Of a stretch of DNA of 51,346 nt, positions 41,903 to 51,131 are shown piece after piece. Made by a program: the position numbers and the translations under genes. Under the pieces are notes generated by a model, which had not been told where the DNA came from, searched no databases, and saw only the letters and a program-made list of their open reading frames with translations. The stretch covers positions 1 to 51,346 of the forward strand of contig VGZO01000031.1 of assembly GCA_016872555.1 (NCBI GenBank), in the 5' to 3' direction. The DNA is from Planctomycetota bacterium. Its GTDB lineage: Bacteria > Planctomycetota > Planctomycetia > Pirellulales > UBA1268. The stretch's first letter is position 1, and each line of letters begins with the position of its first letter.

Positions 41903-42940
41903 ATGACGCCTCGCGCTTCCGTCCGGGTTCGGGTCCTCACCCTGTGGGCCGCCGCCGTCGTCGTCGTCCTGACGGCGCCCTCGGGCCACGCCCAGCGCGC
42001 CGCGCCGGCACCGCCGGAGGCGCGCTTCCCCCTCGAGCTGCTCGAGTTCGGCCCGCCGTCGCGGACGCCGCTGTTCGCCGGCCGTGGCGACGGCGGCTGG
42101 GACCACGAGATCCGCGAACGCGGCTGGATCGTGCGCGAAGGGGGGCGGTGGCGGATGTGGTACACCGGCGTCGCGCCCAAGAGTGATCCAGCCGGCCCGC
42201 GCGGCCGCTGCCGGCTCGGCCATGCCACCAGCCCCGACGGTCTCAACTGGACGCGCACCCCGGGCCGGCCGCTGGTGGCCGACACCTGGATCGAGGACGT
42301 GTGCCTGATGCGCCCGGCGGGGGGCGCCTACCAGGCGTTCGTCGAGGGGGAGGGAGACATCGCGGCGCACTGGACGTCGGCCGACGGGCTCGACTGGCAC
42401 TCGCAAGGCGCACTCGACATCCGCCTCGTCGATGGGCGGCCGATTCCCGACGGGCCGCGTGGCACTCCCGCCGTCTGGCTCGAAGGGGGCGTGTGGCACC
42501 TGTTCTACGAACGGCAGGATCTCGGCATCTGGCTGGCGACGTCGCGCGACCTGCTCGTCTGGACCAACGTCGCTGACGAGCCGGTGATCGCCTGCGGGCC
42601 GGAGCCCTACGACGCCCGCGCCGTGGCACTCGACCAGATCGTCCGCTACCAGGGGCGCTACTTCGCGCTGTACCACGCCAGCGCGCTCGGCGGCCAGGGG
42701 CGCTGGTGCACCTGCATCGCCACCAGCGACGACCTGCGGCACTGGACGAAGTGGCGCGGCAATCCCCTCCTCCCGGTCGATGACGAGGTGCCCGGCGAAT
42801 CGAGCGCGATGCTCGTCTTCGACGGCACTCGCCACCGCCTCTACACCACCCACCCCGCGGTCCGTGTGCGGTTCGCCGTCCATCCGACGCGCGTCGGCGT
42901 GGAAACCGGCGGCCGGGGCGAACTGGCGCCGGTGCGCTGA
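41903..42940 (+). CDS. Secreted five-bladed beta-propeller, glycosidase-like (GH43/GH32/GH130 type)
   Basis: 345 aa with signal peptide (LTLWAAAVVVVLTAPSGHA). The blades show the pattern of clan-F/J-type propellers: GGRWRMWYTGVAP, LGHATSPDGLNWTRTPG, AAHWTSADGLDW, GVWHLFYERQDLGIWLATS, IATSDDLRHWTKWRGNPLLP. An acidic residue near each expected catalytic blade is present (WIEDVCLM, ESSAML) but I cannot assign a family or confirm activity. The start is 127 nt from the divergent kinase gene, so the two-component system could control it. Confidence 0.78.
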   Translation: MTPRASVRVRVLTLWAAAVVVVLTAPSGHAQRAAPAPPEARFPLELLEFGPPSRTPLFAGRGDGGWDHEIRERGWIVREGGRWRMWYTGVAPKSDPAGPRGRCRLGHATSPDGLNWTRTPGRPLVADTWIEDVCLMRPAGGAYQAFVEGEGDIAAHWTSADGLDWHSQGALDIRLVDGRPIPDGPRGTPAVWLEGGVWHLFYERQDLGIWLATSRDLLVWTNVADEPVIACGPEPYDARAVALDQIVRYQGRYFALYHASALGGQGRWCTCIATSDDLRHWTKWRGNPLLPVDDEVPGESSAMLVFDGTRHRLYTTHPAVRVRFAVHPTRVGVETGGRGELAPVR

Positions 42941-43000
42941 TCGCGGATCGCGCTGTCGGCCAGTGGTGGTCGGCCGCGCGGCTGCGTCACCGGCGGGCTT

Positions 43001-43324
43001 TCACCAGCCCCACAGCACGCTCCGCCGGTAGACGCGGTTGGCGTAGCGCACAGCAGGGCGCGTGACGATCACCGGTGCCGGCGAGTAATAGGACACCGTC
43101 GTCACCACCGGGGTCATGACGGGGACCACCGGCCGGGCGACGACGATGGGCATCACCGGCGCCACGGGCACGAAGCCACCGACGAACGTCGGCCCCGCCA
43201 GCCCGAACGGCACCGGCGCCACGACCGGCGGGCCGAACGACCCGACCCAGAATCCTCCCGCCTTGGCCGGCCGCGTTGCCGCCAGCGCCGCGACCAGACC
43301 GAGCATCATCACGACCCGCTTCAT
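43001..43324 (-). CDS. Small secreted Val/Pro/Gly-rich protein
   Basis: 107 aa. Signal peptide MKRVVMMLGLVAALAATRPA, cleaved near KAGG. The mature part is low complexity with alternating PV and aromatic residues (VVARPVVPVMTPVVTT, YSPAPVIVTRPAVRYAN) and ends RRSVLWGW. No family recognised. GGGAGG stands six bases before ATG 43324, which decides the start over the ATG at 43330. Probably periplasmic or surface-exposed. Confidence 0.65.
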   Translation of the reverse strand: MKRVVMMLGLVAALAATRPAKAGGFWVGSFGPPVVAPVPFGLAGPTFVGGFVPVAPVMPIVVARPVVPVMTPVVTTVSYYSPAPVIVTRPAVRYANRVYRRSVLWGW

Positions 43325-43474
43325 CGTCATCCTCCCTGCCGAAGAAAACCGGCGCCGCGGTGACCGATCCGTTCCGGTCCTCGCGCTGGCATCGATCATA
43401 CGCGCGCGGTGCAAAAAACGCTCGCTGCGCACGGCCAGCGGACGGAATCGGTGCGCCGCCGCCGGTGCGGCCCG

Positions 43475-44392
43475 TCAGGGGACCATGCCGCGCTGCCGCA
43501 GCCACGCCAGCGACCCAGCTTGCCAGGCATCCCAGGAGGGGCCCTTGTAGCCGTCGAGCCCGTGGCCTCCCGAGGGGAGCCGGAGGAGCCGCACCGGGAC
43601 CCCCTTGGCGACGAGGGCGTCGTGGAACAGGACGCTGTTGGCGATCGGCACCGGCGCGTCGTCCTCGGCATGGGCGAGGAACGTCGGCGTGGTGTCGGCG
43701 GTCACCTGCTGCTCCGCCGAGAACCGGCGGACGAGGTCGGCCGACGGCGCGGGGCCGAGGAGATTGCTCCGTGATCCGCCGTGCGCGGCGTTTCCGGACA
43801 TGAGCGTGATCACCGGATAGACGAGGATCGCGAAGTCGGGGCGGCTGCCGACGCGCTCGACCGGGTCGGCCGCACCGGGGGCGCCCGCCTCGAAGAGCGT
43901 CGCCGCGGTGGCCGCCAGGTGGCCCCCCGCCGAGAACCCGATGATCCCGATCCGCCGCGCGTCGAGGTTCCACTCCGCGGCGCGGTGGCGGACCGTGCGG
44001 ATCGCGCGCGCCGCATCGAGCCGTGGCACTTCCGGCCGACCGGCGGGAAGGCGGTATTCGAGGACGACGCCGGCGATCCCGTGGCGGCACAGCCAGGCGG
44101 CGATGCCGTGCCCCTCCGGGCCGGTCACCAGCCCGCCGTAGCCGCCGCCGGGGCAGATCACCGCCGCGGCCCCGGTCGGCTTCTCGGGAAGGTGGACGGT
44201 GATCCGCGGCTTCCCCTCACCATCGACAGAGCCATCCCCGACCGGCGCCGGTCCCGGCCACAGCGGCACTTCGATCGGCTCGGCAGCGGCGACGCGCGCC
44301 CCGCAGGCCAGCAGCAGGGGCACCAGGGCAAGGCCGGGGCTGCGCGCACGCTGCGGGAAACGCGAACGAAAGCTCGCGGAGACGGTCGGCAT
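43475..44392 (-). CDS. Secreted alpha/beta-hydrolase esterase
   Basis: 305 aa with a leader (SPGLALVPLLLACGARVAAA). The mature protein opens IEVPLWPGPAPVGDG, typical of planctomycete acetyl-xylan-type esterases. The oxyanion element is CPGGGYGGL (80-88), the nucleophile Ser154 sits in GFSAGGH, Asp in HAEDDAPVPI and His in LPSGGHGLDGY. A BD-FAE/endo-xylanase-associated esterase is the closest match. It probably removes acetyl or feruloyl groups from plant or algal polysaccharide, complementing the esterase domain in the giant sulfatase. Confidence 0.82.
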   Translation of the reverse strand: MPTVSASFRSRFPQRARSPGLALVPLLLACGARVAAAEPIEVPLWPGPAPVGDGSVDGEGKPRITVHLPEKPTGAAAVICPGGGYGGLVTGPEGHGIAAWLCRHGIAGVVLEYRLPAGRPEVPRLDAARAIRTVRHRAAEWNLDARRIGIIGFSAGGHLAATAATLFEAGAPGAADPVERVGSRPDFAILVYPVITLMSGNAAHGGSRSNLLGPAPSADLVRRFSAEQQVTADTTPTFLAHAEDDAPVPIANSVLFHDALVAKGVPVRLLRLPSGGHGLDGYKGPSWDAWQAGSLAWLRQRGMVP

Positions 44393-44506
44393 GGCTCGGG
44401 CCCTCGAGGGAGGCAGTGCGGCGGGGAGCGGGATTGGACCGTGGTGCCCCGCATTGTGGCACACTTTCCCCGCGGTCCGCGCCGCCCCTCCCGCCTCCGA
44501 GCGACG

Positions 44507-45796
44507 ATGACCCGCCCCGCCGCCCCACTGGTGATCCTCTGCGCCGTCGGCAGTTCCGGCGACGTCCATCCGTTCGTCGGTCTCGGCCGGGAGCTCGTCG
44601 CGCGCGGCTGCCGGGTGACGCTCCTGGCCGCGGGCTACTTCCGTGGCCTCGCCGAGCGGGCGGGGCTCCGCTTCGTCGACCCGCTCCCCGACCTCGACTT
44701 CGCCACGGCGATCGCCGATCCGGTGATCTGGGATCGCTACCGGGGCACGAAGGTGATCCTCGAGAAGATGGGGCGACCGCTCCTCGAAGGGCTGCACGCG
44801 ACCCTCGTCGGCCTCGACGAACCGGGGCGGACGCTCGTCGTCGCGTCGAGCCTCGCGTTCGGGGCGCGCGTCGCCGCCGAGACGCACGCGATCCCGCTGG
44901 TCAGCGTCCATCTTTCGCCGGCACTGTTCCGCAGCGTCTACGACTCACCGCGTCTCCCGGCCGGCTGGACGCACGTCGGCCCGCGTTGGTGGCGGCGGCT
45001 GCAGTGGGCCGGGATCGACCGGTTCCTCGCCGACCCGGCGATCGCGCCGTGGCTCGAGCCGTTCCGGGCCCGCCACGGCCTCGCGCCGGTCCGCGGCATC
45101 CTCCGCGACTGGTGGCACTCGCCGACCCGCGTGCTGGGGATGTTTCCCGAGTGGTTCGCCCCACCGCAGCCCGACTGGCCGCCGCAGACGCGCCTCGGCG
45201 GCTTCCCGCTCTACAGCGAGGAAGGGGTGAGCGCACCGGAGCGGGCAACCGCCGCCTGGATCGAGTCGGGCCCTCCGCCGATCGTCTTCACGCCCGGCTC
45301 GGCCAACGTCTTCGGCCACGCCTTCTTCGCCGCCGCCGTCGAGGCCTGCGGGATCCTCGGCCGCCGCGGGCTGTTGCTCTCGCGCTTTCCCGGGCAGGTG
45401 CCCGCGGCGTTGCCGGACCACGTGTGCCACGTCGACTTTCTCCCCTTCCGCTGGCTCCTGCCCCGGGCGGCGGCGCTGGTCCACCACGGCGGCATCGGCT
45501 CGGCGTCGCAGGCCCTCGCCGCCGGGATCCCGCAGGTGATCATGCCGCTGGGGTTCGACCAGTTCGACAACCTCGCGCGCGTCGAGCGGCTCGGCGTCGG
45601 CACGGGCCTCGTGCCCCGGAGGTTCCGCGGGCCGGCTCTGGCTGCCCGTCTCGGGAATCTGCTCGGCGACAGCGCCGTCGCCGCGGCCTGTGCCGCGCTC
45701 GCCGCGAAGATCGCGGCCGAGGACGGCATCGGCCGCGCCGCCGACGAGGTCTGCCGGCTGCTGCCGCACACGACGATCGTCGCCCGCCCGCATTAG
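44507..45796 (+). CDS. Glycosyltransferase, UDP-glycosyltransferase (MGT/GT1-like)
   Basis: 429 aa, GT-B fold. N-terminal half: VILCAVGSSGDVHPFVGLGR, the pattern of sterol and macrolide glucosyltransferases. C-terminal half: FTPGSANVF, then VCHVDFLPFRWLLPRAAALVHHGGIGS and QVIMPLGFDQFDN, the nucleotide-sugar binding region. It transfers a sugar from a UDP or dTDP donor to a small lipid or secondary metabolite. ATG 44507 begins MTRPAAP; a very long upstream extension of the frame overlaps the esterase and is false. The stop overlaps the end of the convergent protease gene by 4 nt. Confidence 0.87.
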   Translation: MTRPAAPLVILCAVGSSGDVHPFVGLGRELVARGCRVTLLAAGYFRGLAERAGLRFVDPLPDLDFATAIADPVIWDRYRGTKVILEKMGRPLLEGLHATLVGLDEPGRTLVVASSLAFGARVAAETHAIPLVSVHLSPALFRSVYDSPRLPAGWTHVGPRWWRRLQWAGIDRFLADPAIAPWLEPFRARHGLAPVRGILRDWWHSPTRVLGMFPEWFAPPQPDWPPQTRLGGFPLYSEEGVSAPERATAAWIESGPPPIVFTPGSANVFGHAFFAAAVEACGILGRRGLLLSRFPGQVPAALPDHVCHVDFLPFRWLLPRAAALVHHGGIGSASQALAAGIPQVIMPLGFDQFDNLARVERLGVGTGLVPRRFRGPALAARLGNLLGDSAVAAACAALAAKIAAEDGIGRAADEVCRLLPHTTIVARPH

Positions 45797-47994
45797 CGCG
45801 CGGCGCGCCGCTCCTCGAGCGCCGTCACCAGCTCGCGGACCTTGTCGAGGTCCACCCCCTCGGGGGCGTTGTCGAGGAGCCAGCGGGCGTCGGCCAGCGC
45901 CGTCTCGAGCCGCTCGAGCCGCGTCGCCACGATCATCCGCCGGACGCGCGACGAGACCGTCTCCGGCTCGAGCGCCAAGGTCGCGTCGAGGTAGCGGAGC
46001 AGTGCCTCGGGGCGGTCCTCGCGCTCGGCGATCCCGATCAGGTTGCCGAGGATCCGCACGAGGATCGCCCGCGGGCCGACGACGGCCAGGTGGTCGTCGA
46101 CAAGCTCGATCCCCTGCACGTCGCGGAGCAGTGCCGCCACGCCGGCCCGGTCGAGCTGCTTTCCACCGTCGAAGACGTCGATCCACACCGGCTCCCCGCC
46201 GGCGGGGTCGTGGCGGACGATGAAGTGGCCGGGAAGGCCGACCCCCTCGATGACCAGGCCGAGGCGCCGGGCGAGCTCCATGTAGACGACCGCCAGCGTG
46301 ATCGGGATCCCCTCGCGGTCGTCGAGCACCTCGCTGACGTAGCTGTTGGCGCGGTTGTAGTAGTCGCCGCGGCTGCCGTGGAACCCGAGCTCGGAAAACA
46401 GGACGCGGTCGAGGGCGGCGCGCCGCGCCGCTTCGTCGGCGTCGGCGGGGAGCCCCGCGGCGACGTCGCGCGCGAGGCGCTCGAGCTGGCGCACAGACGC
46501 CTCGACGTCGAGCGCCGGGTCGTCGAGCTTGGCGACCAGCAGCGCCCCGCGGAGCAGGTCGATCGACTCGTCCTCGCGGACCGCCGTGGCGACCAGCGCC
46601 CCGATCGTCTTCCGTGCCTCGACGCCGCCGGCCAGCTCCTCGAGCCACGCCGCCTCGCGGCGCAGGTCTTCGCTGCGCGCGCGGAGCGCGGCGGCGCGGT
46701 CGTCGCCTTCGAGGAGGCGCGCGATCGAGTCGGGGGCGGGGCGGCCGTCGGCGGGGGGCGGGCCGGCGAGCCGGCCGGCGGCGTCGCGCGCGGCGGCGTC
46801 GGGGCGTGCCGGCGGCAGCGAGCGGCCCACGGCAAATCCGCGGAACGCCGCCTCGGTGCCGCGGAAGGCGGCCAGGCCGACGCGGCCGCCGGCGGGGCCG
46901 TCCAGCGCGACGGCGAACGCTTCGACGTCGTTGACGAAGCCGACGATCCGGCCCGCCTCGCGGCGGACGCGGAGGTGGTTCCATTCCCCGGGGCGGTAGG
47001 CGTCGCTTTGCAGTTCGCGGAGGATGTTCCACGACGTCACGTCGGGCCCGTCGAAGCGCGTCAGCCGGAGCTTCCCCGCCGAGGGATAGAAGCCGTGGTG
47101 ACGGTCGCCGCCGTCGGCGGTGAACACGAGCCCCGCGGCCCCCGATTCGTCGTCGAGTTTCACCCACGTCGCCACCTCGTAGGGCACGGCAGGCGGCGGC
47201 TCGACGGCCAGGCAGAGCGAACGCCCGCCGAAGCCGGTCCCCACGCCGGCGACGGTGATCCGCCCGGCGCGCTGCCGCCAGCGGGCGCCGCCGAGCGCCG
47301 TCCATTCCGACGGATCGAGGGCGCCGATCGTCAGCCAGCGCTCCATCGACACTGGATTGGGATCGGCCAGGAGGGGAGTGAGGCGGTCGGCGGCGACGGC
47401 GAACCCGAGCGACGGCGTGACCAGCGATTTCATCGTCAGCACGCCATGGACGCGCCCCTGGCGGTCGAGGAGCGGGCCGCCGCTGTTCCCCGGCTCGATC
47501 GGGATCGCCAGTTGGATCATGCTCCGGCCGTCGATCTCGCGCTTCCCTGAGACACGCCCGGCGACGACGCTCCGCTCGAGGCCGTGCGGATTGCCGACGG
47601 CGACCACCTCCTGCCCGTCGGCGAGTGACTTCGGGTCGCCGAGCGCCAGCGGCGCGAGCCCCTGCCGGGCGATCCGCACGATCGCCAGGTCGGCCGCCCG
47701 GTCGACGGCGTGGACGGCGATCACATCGTGCCGCGACCCGTCGGCCAGTTCGACGCTCACCGGCCGGGCTTCGCCGATGACGTGGAGATTGGTGGCGACG
47801 AGGCCGTCGGCGGCGACGACGAATCCGGTGCCGAGGCCCTGGTCGCGCTCACCACGACCGATGTGGCGGATCGTGACCACGCTGCCGCGCACGCGCCGCG
47901 CCACCTCCTCGACCGATAGCTCATCGGCGGCCCCCGCGCGGCGGACTGCCGCGAGCGCGACGACGAGCAGCGTGCAGACGACCAGGCCACGCAT
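45793..47994 (-). CDS. Exported trypsin-like protease, LamG-like and SirB1/transglutaminase-like fusion
   Basis: 733 aa. Signal peptide MRGLVVCTLLVVALAAV. Domain 1 (about 25-230) is a trypsin/HtrA-like serine protease with a complete triad: His71 (ATNLHVIG), Asp102 (ADLAIVRI) and Ser171 (EPGNSGGPL). Domain 2 (about 235-400) resembles a concanavalin/LamG or DUF1080-type jelly roll (GFYPSAGKLRLTRFDG, EWNHLRVRREAGRIVGFVND). Domain 3 (about 470-733) is SirB1-like: FHGSRGDYYNRANSYVSEVL, then GIPITLAVVYMELARRLGL and EGVGLPGHFIVRHD, with transglutaminase-like fold and TPR-like end. SirB1 proteins are usually cytosolic, so an exported fusion is unusual. Divergent from SelO with 172 nt between. Confidence 0.87.
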   Translation of the reverse strand: MRGLVVCTLLVVALAAVRRAGAADELSVEEVARRVRGSVVTIRHIGRGERDQGLGTGFVVAADGLVATNLHVIGEARPVSVELADGSRHDVIAVHAVDRAADLAIVRIARQGLAPLALGDPKSLADGQEVVAVGNPHGLERSVVAGRVSGKREIDGRSMIQLAIPIEPGNSGGPLLDRQGRVHGVLTMKSLVTPSLGFAVAADRLTPLLADPNPVSMERWLTIGALDPSEWTALGGARWRQRAGRITVAGVGTGFGGRSLCLAVEPPPAVPYEVATWVKLDDESGAAGLVFTADGGDRHHGFYPSAGKLRLTRFDGPDVTSWNILRELQSDAYRPGEWNHLRVRREAGRIVGFVNDVEAFAVALDGPAGGRVGLAAFRGTEAAFRGFAVGRSLPPARPDAAARDAAGRLAGPPPADGRPAPDSIARLLEGDDRAAALRARSEDLRREAAWLEELAGGVEARKTIGALVATAVREDESIDLLRGALLVAKLDDPALDVEASVRQLERLARDVAAGLPADADEAARRAALDRVLFSELGFHGSRGDYYNRANSYVSEVLDDREGIPITLAVVYMELARRLGLVIEGVGLPGHFIVRHDPAGGEPVWIDVFDGGKQLDRAGVAALLRDVQGIELVDDHLAVVGPRAILVRILGNLIGIAEREDRPEALLRYLDATLALEPETVSSRVRRMIVATRLERLETALADARWLLDNAPEGVDLDKVRELVTALEERRAAR

Positions 47995-48166
47995 GGCGAC
48001 GGTTCCCGGGGGAGAGAGCCGCGGCAGGCGCGCGGCCAGGCGGACGATCCGATTGTCGTGCCGCGGGGGCGATCGGTCGAGCCGCGATCCTTCGGGCCAC
48101 GGCGTCCTATACTTCGCAGGTCGGCTGCTCCCGCACCGGCTTCCCCGCGGCGACGAGGACGAGGGC

Positions 48167-49621
48167 GTGGCAAGCGCGAGTGCCGGCTGGCGGTTCGACA
48201 ATTCCTACGCCCGGCTCCCGGCCCCGCTCTTCTCCCGGCTTGCCCCCGCGCCGGTGCGCCAGCCGCGCCTCGTCGTCCTCAACGACGACCTCGCCGCCGC
48301 GCTCGGCCTCGATCCGGCGGCGCTCGGGAAGACGCCCGAGGTGTTGGCCGGCAATGCCCTGCCGCCGGGGGCCGAGCCGCTCGCCCAGGCCTACGCCGGT
48401 CACCAATACGGCCACTTCGTCAACCTCGGCGACGGCCGGGCGATCCTCCTCGGCGAGCAGATCGCTCCCGACGGCCGGCGCCACGACATCCAGCTCAAGG
48501 GCTCGGGCCGGACCCCCTATTCGCGCCAGGGGGACGGCCGGGCGGCGCTGGGGCCGATGCTCCGCGAGTACGTGATCGGCGAGGCCATGCACGCGCTGGG
48601 GATCCCCACCACGCGGGCGCTGGCCGTGGTGGCCACCGGTGAGCCGGTGTACCGCGAGGCAGTGCTGCCCGGCGCCGTGCTCACGCGGGTCGCCGCCAGC
48701 CACGTCCGCGTCGGCACGTTCCAATTCGCCGCCGCCCTCGGCGACGAGGCGCTCGTCGGCGCCCTCCTCGACCACTGCATCGCGCGCCACGACCCCGAGC
48801 TCGCCGCCGCCCCCGAGCGGGCGCTTGTATTCCTCGACGCGGTCGTCGGCCGGCAGGCGGACCTCGTCGCGCGCTGGCTTGCCGTCGGCTTCGTCCACGG
48901 CGTGATGAACACCGACAACTGCGCCGTCTCCGGCGAGACGATCGACTACGGCCCCTGCGCGTTCCTCGACGTCTACGACCCGGCGACGGTCTTCAGCTCG
49001 ATCGACCACCACGGCCGCTACGCGTTCGGCAACCAGCCGGCGATCACGCAGTGGAACCTCGCCCGGCTCGCCGAGAGCCTCCTCGGGTTGATCGGCGACG
49101 GCGGCGCGGGGGCGGTCGACGCGGCCCGCGGCGTGCTGGCGACGTTTCCCGATCGGTTTCGCCAGCGCTGGCTGGCCGCGATGCGCGTTAAGCTCGGTCT
49201 GTTCACGGCCGAGGAGGGGGATGGGCAGCTTGCCGACGGATTGCTCGCGGCACTCGCCGAAGCCCGCGCCGATTACACGCAGTCATGGGCCGCGCTCGCC
49301 GACCGGCTCGCGGCCGGATCGCCACCTGCCGCGACCGAGGCGCTTCATGTGTGGGAGGAAGCGTGGCGCGCCAGGCTCGCCCGGCAACCGCAGTCGCTTG
49401 CCGAAGCGGCCGGACTGTTGCGGCGGAGCAATCCGCAGGTGATCCCGCGCAATCACCTCGTCGAAGAGGCACTCGCCGCGGCGGTGGCCGGCGACCTCGC
49501 GCCGCTCGAGCGGCTCGTGGCAGCTATCCGCCAGCCATTCGTGGCGACGCCGGAGAACGACCGCTATCGCCAGCCGCCGCCCGCCGGCGGAGCCTGCTAC
49601 CGGACATTCTGCGGCACGTGA
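48167..49621 (+). CDS. selO: Protein adenylyltransferase SelO (YdiU family)
   Basis: 484 aa. WRFDNSYARLP at the start, then YAGHQYGHFVNLGDGRAILL, KGSGRTPYSRQGDGRAALGP, REYVIGEAMHALGIPTTRAL, HGVMNTDNCAVSGETIDYGP and FGNQPAITQWNLARLAE: a complete SelO pseudokinase. It transfers AMP from ATP to Ser/Thr/Tyr of target proteins, with the nucleotide flipped relative to kinases. The C-terminus is YRTFCGT; this Cys corresponds to the selenocysteine of animal SelO. GTG 48167 is the best start; no ATG lies between it and the conserved region. The longer frame to 47255 runs through the divergent protease gene. Confidence 0.92.
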   Translation: MASASAGWRFDNSYARLPAPLFSRLAPAPVRQPRLVVLNDDLAAALGLDPAALGKTPEVLAGNALPPGAEPLAQAYAGHQYGHFVNLGDGRAILLGEQIAPDGRRHDIQLKGSGRTPYSRQGDGRAALGPMLREYVIGEAMHALGIPTTRALAVVATGEPVYREAVLPGAVLTRVAASHVRVGTFQFAAALGDEALVGALLDHCIARHDPELAAAPERALVFLDAVVGRQADLVARWLAVGFVHGVMNTDNCAVSGETIDYGPCAFLDVYDPATVFSSIDHHGRYAFGNQPAITQWNLARLAESLLGLIGDGGAGAVDAARGVLATFPDRFRQRWLAAMRVKLGLFTAEEGDGQLADGLLAALAEARADYTQSWAALADRLAAGSPPAATEALHVWEEAWRARLARQPQSLAEAAGLLRRSNPQVIPRNHLVEEALAAAVAGDLAPLERLVAAIRQPFVATPENDRYRQPPPAGGACYRTFCGT

Positions 49622-49691
49622 GGCCAGCGGCGCCGAATCAAGGGGATGGCGAGAGTAGAGGGCTGCGGAGCATGTCCCCGGTGTGACGCCG

Positions 49692-50471
49692 TCAGGGGAT
49701 CATCACGCCGCGGGTAAAGACCATCGCGGCGCCGGCGGCGGTGATCGCCTTGCGCGCCTGGCTGTCGGCCCGGTAGCCGAAGAACATAACGCGGATATCG
49801 GCTCCGGGAATCGCCTCGCGCGCCGCCTCGACGACCTTGAGAAACTTGCGCACTTCGCTGGCGCTCACGGCTGCCTTGACTTCGCACAGCACGATCACCG
49901 GCCGGCCGGCCAGCGTGCCGCGGATCACGACGTCGAACTCTTTCGCTTCGCCTGCGACGACGATCTCTTCGGGTCCCGCCGAGGTGATCACCATGCCGCG
50001 GTGATGTTCGAGCAACTCGGGAATCAACTCGCAGGCGAAATCCTCGAGGCTGCCGCCAAACGCTCCGGCAAGGCCCCCGACCTGCTTGGCGAGGTCCTTG
50101 ACGGCCCAGGTGGTCTGCTTTTGGGCCTCGGCCAGATCTCGTTGCGCTTCGGCCAGCTCCTCGACGCGGGCTTCGGTGCACTTTTGGGCTACGGCTAATT
50201 CCTCGACCCTGGCTTCGGTGCGCTGCTGTGCCTCGGCGAGATCCTTCTGTGCCTCTGCCAATTCCTCGACTCGGGTTTCTGTGCGCTGCTGCGCCTCGGC
50301 CAGCTCGTGCTGCGCCGTGGCAAGCTCCTTGACGACGGCGGTGAGCTCGTTGAATTCGGCGCGGTGGATCAGCTCGTCGTGCGACTCGACGAACACCGTG
50401 GCCATGAGCGTGGCCTGCGGTTCGGGAAACTGCTCGAGGAGTTTGGTGCGGATCGACGAGATCGTGGCCAT
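49692..50471 (-). CDS. Coiled-coil protein with PD-(D/E)XK nuclease-like C-terminus (DUF3782 type)
   Basis: 259 aa. A short helical head ([19 protein letters not shown]) is followed by a coiled coil of near-identical heptads from about 45 to 125 ([20 protein letters not shown] and variants). The C-terminal 110 residues have [22 protein letters not shown], with Asp and E-x-K placed as in PD-(D/E)XK nucleases. Such DUF3782/DUF1626-type proteins are frequent, often multi-copy, in cyanobacteria, archaea and planctomycetes; a nuclease function is inferred only. ATG 50471 opens [10 protein letters not shown]; a longer frame to 51068 crosses repeat-rich DNA and is unlikely. Confidence 0.8.
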   Translation of the reverse strand: MATISSIRTKLLEQFPEPQATLMATVFVESHDELIHRAEFNELTAVVKELATAQHELAEAQQRTETRVEELAEAQKDLAEAQQRTEARVEELAVAQKCTEARVEELAEAQRDLAEAQKQTTWAVKDLAKQVGGLAGAFGGSLEDFACELIPELLEHHRGMVITSAGPEEIVVAGEAKEFDVVIRGTLAGRPVIVLCEVKAAVSASEVRKFLKVVEAAREAIPGADIRVMFFGYRADSQARKAITAAGAAMVFTRGVMIP

Positions 50472-50598
50472 GGGTCGCGCCGTCGGAGAAGCCCCGAAAG
50501 AGTGTACAGGCGTTCCCTCATGGGTCCAAGGCCCGCCGCGGGGTCCGCGCCGAACACAGCGGCCAAGTGACAGAAGAACAGGGAACAAGGAGACGGAC

Positions 50599-50692
50599 AA
50601 GGACGGGACAGCCAACCTCGCCCCGCCAAGGGACATAAGGACGGATAAGGGGACATAAGGACGGACTAAGGACGGGACAGGCACCTTGTCCC
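50599..50692 (+). repeat. Short tandem repeats and GGGACA...TGTCCC hairpin
   Basis: GGACATAAGGACGGA occurs at 50631-50645 and again at 50651-50665 (period 20). AAGGACGGGACA occurs at 50599-50610 and 50668-50679. The last copy runs into GGGACA-GGCACCT-TGTCCC (50674-50692), a six-bp stem hairpin. The GGGACAGGCACC word is one I associate with REP-like intergenic elements in several GC-rich genomes. Confidence 0.6.
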
Positions 50693-51102
50693 TCGCCGAA
50701 CAACGGCGCCAGTCCCCTCTCCTTGCCCGGTCCTCTCCCTTCTTTCTCGGATCGACGAGTCGCGAGCCAACGGCGCCATCCCCCTCTCGAAGAGGGCATG
50801 GACGTGGCGACTGCCTGGCCGGGCCACCCTTGATTCCCAAAAACCCGCAGTTTTCCTGGGAAAATTTGGTCCATCCGGCATTTCCGTGGGTCATCGCGGC
50901 GGGCGCAGCCTCCGCTCGGTCTCTGCAGAGGGGGATGCCCCCCGCGCCTTTGCCCTCGCATCGACCCGCCGCCAGGGGGTGACGGGCCGATGCGAGGGCG
51001 ACGGCGGAGGGGGCTTGGCTGGCCCTGTCATGGGAATGCCGGCATGTCGTCTCCTGTCGTCCACCCACAAAGATCCCGGATGGACCGTTTTTTCACCGAC
51101 TG

Positions 51103-51131
51103 TTGACAGGCCAGGAGGGAGGGGTTAAACT
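51103..51131 (+). promoter_or_regulatory. Sigma-70-type promoter candidate
   Basis: A perfect -35 box TTGACA (51103-51108) and TAAACT (51126-51131, four of six matches to TATAAT) are separated by 17 nt. It points towards the right edge of the window, so the gene it would serve is probably outside. The pair stands out in a region of otherwise high GC. Confidence 0.5.

Noticed and set aside
39020-42883. 1287-aa minus-strand frame as a single protein
   Set aside because: Only its last 453 residues are the NtrC-type regulator; the rest reads through the kinase and propeller genes in a wrong frame.
49600-49621. Selenocysteine at the SelO C-terminus
   Set aside because: The codon is TGC (Cys) followed by Gly-Thr and an ordinary TGA stop; no SECIS-like structure was noted.
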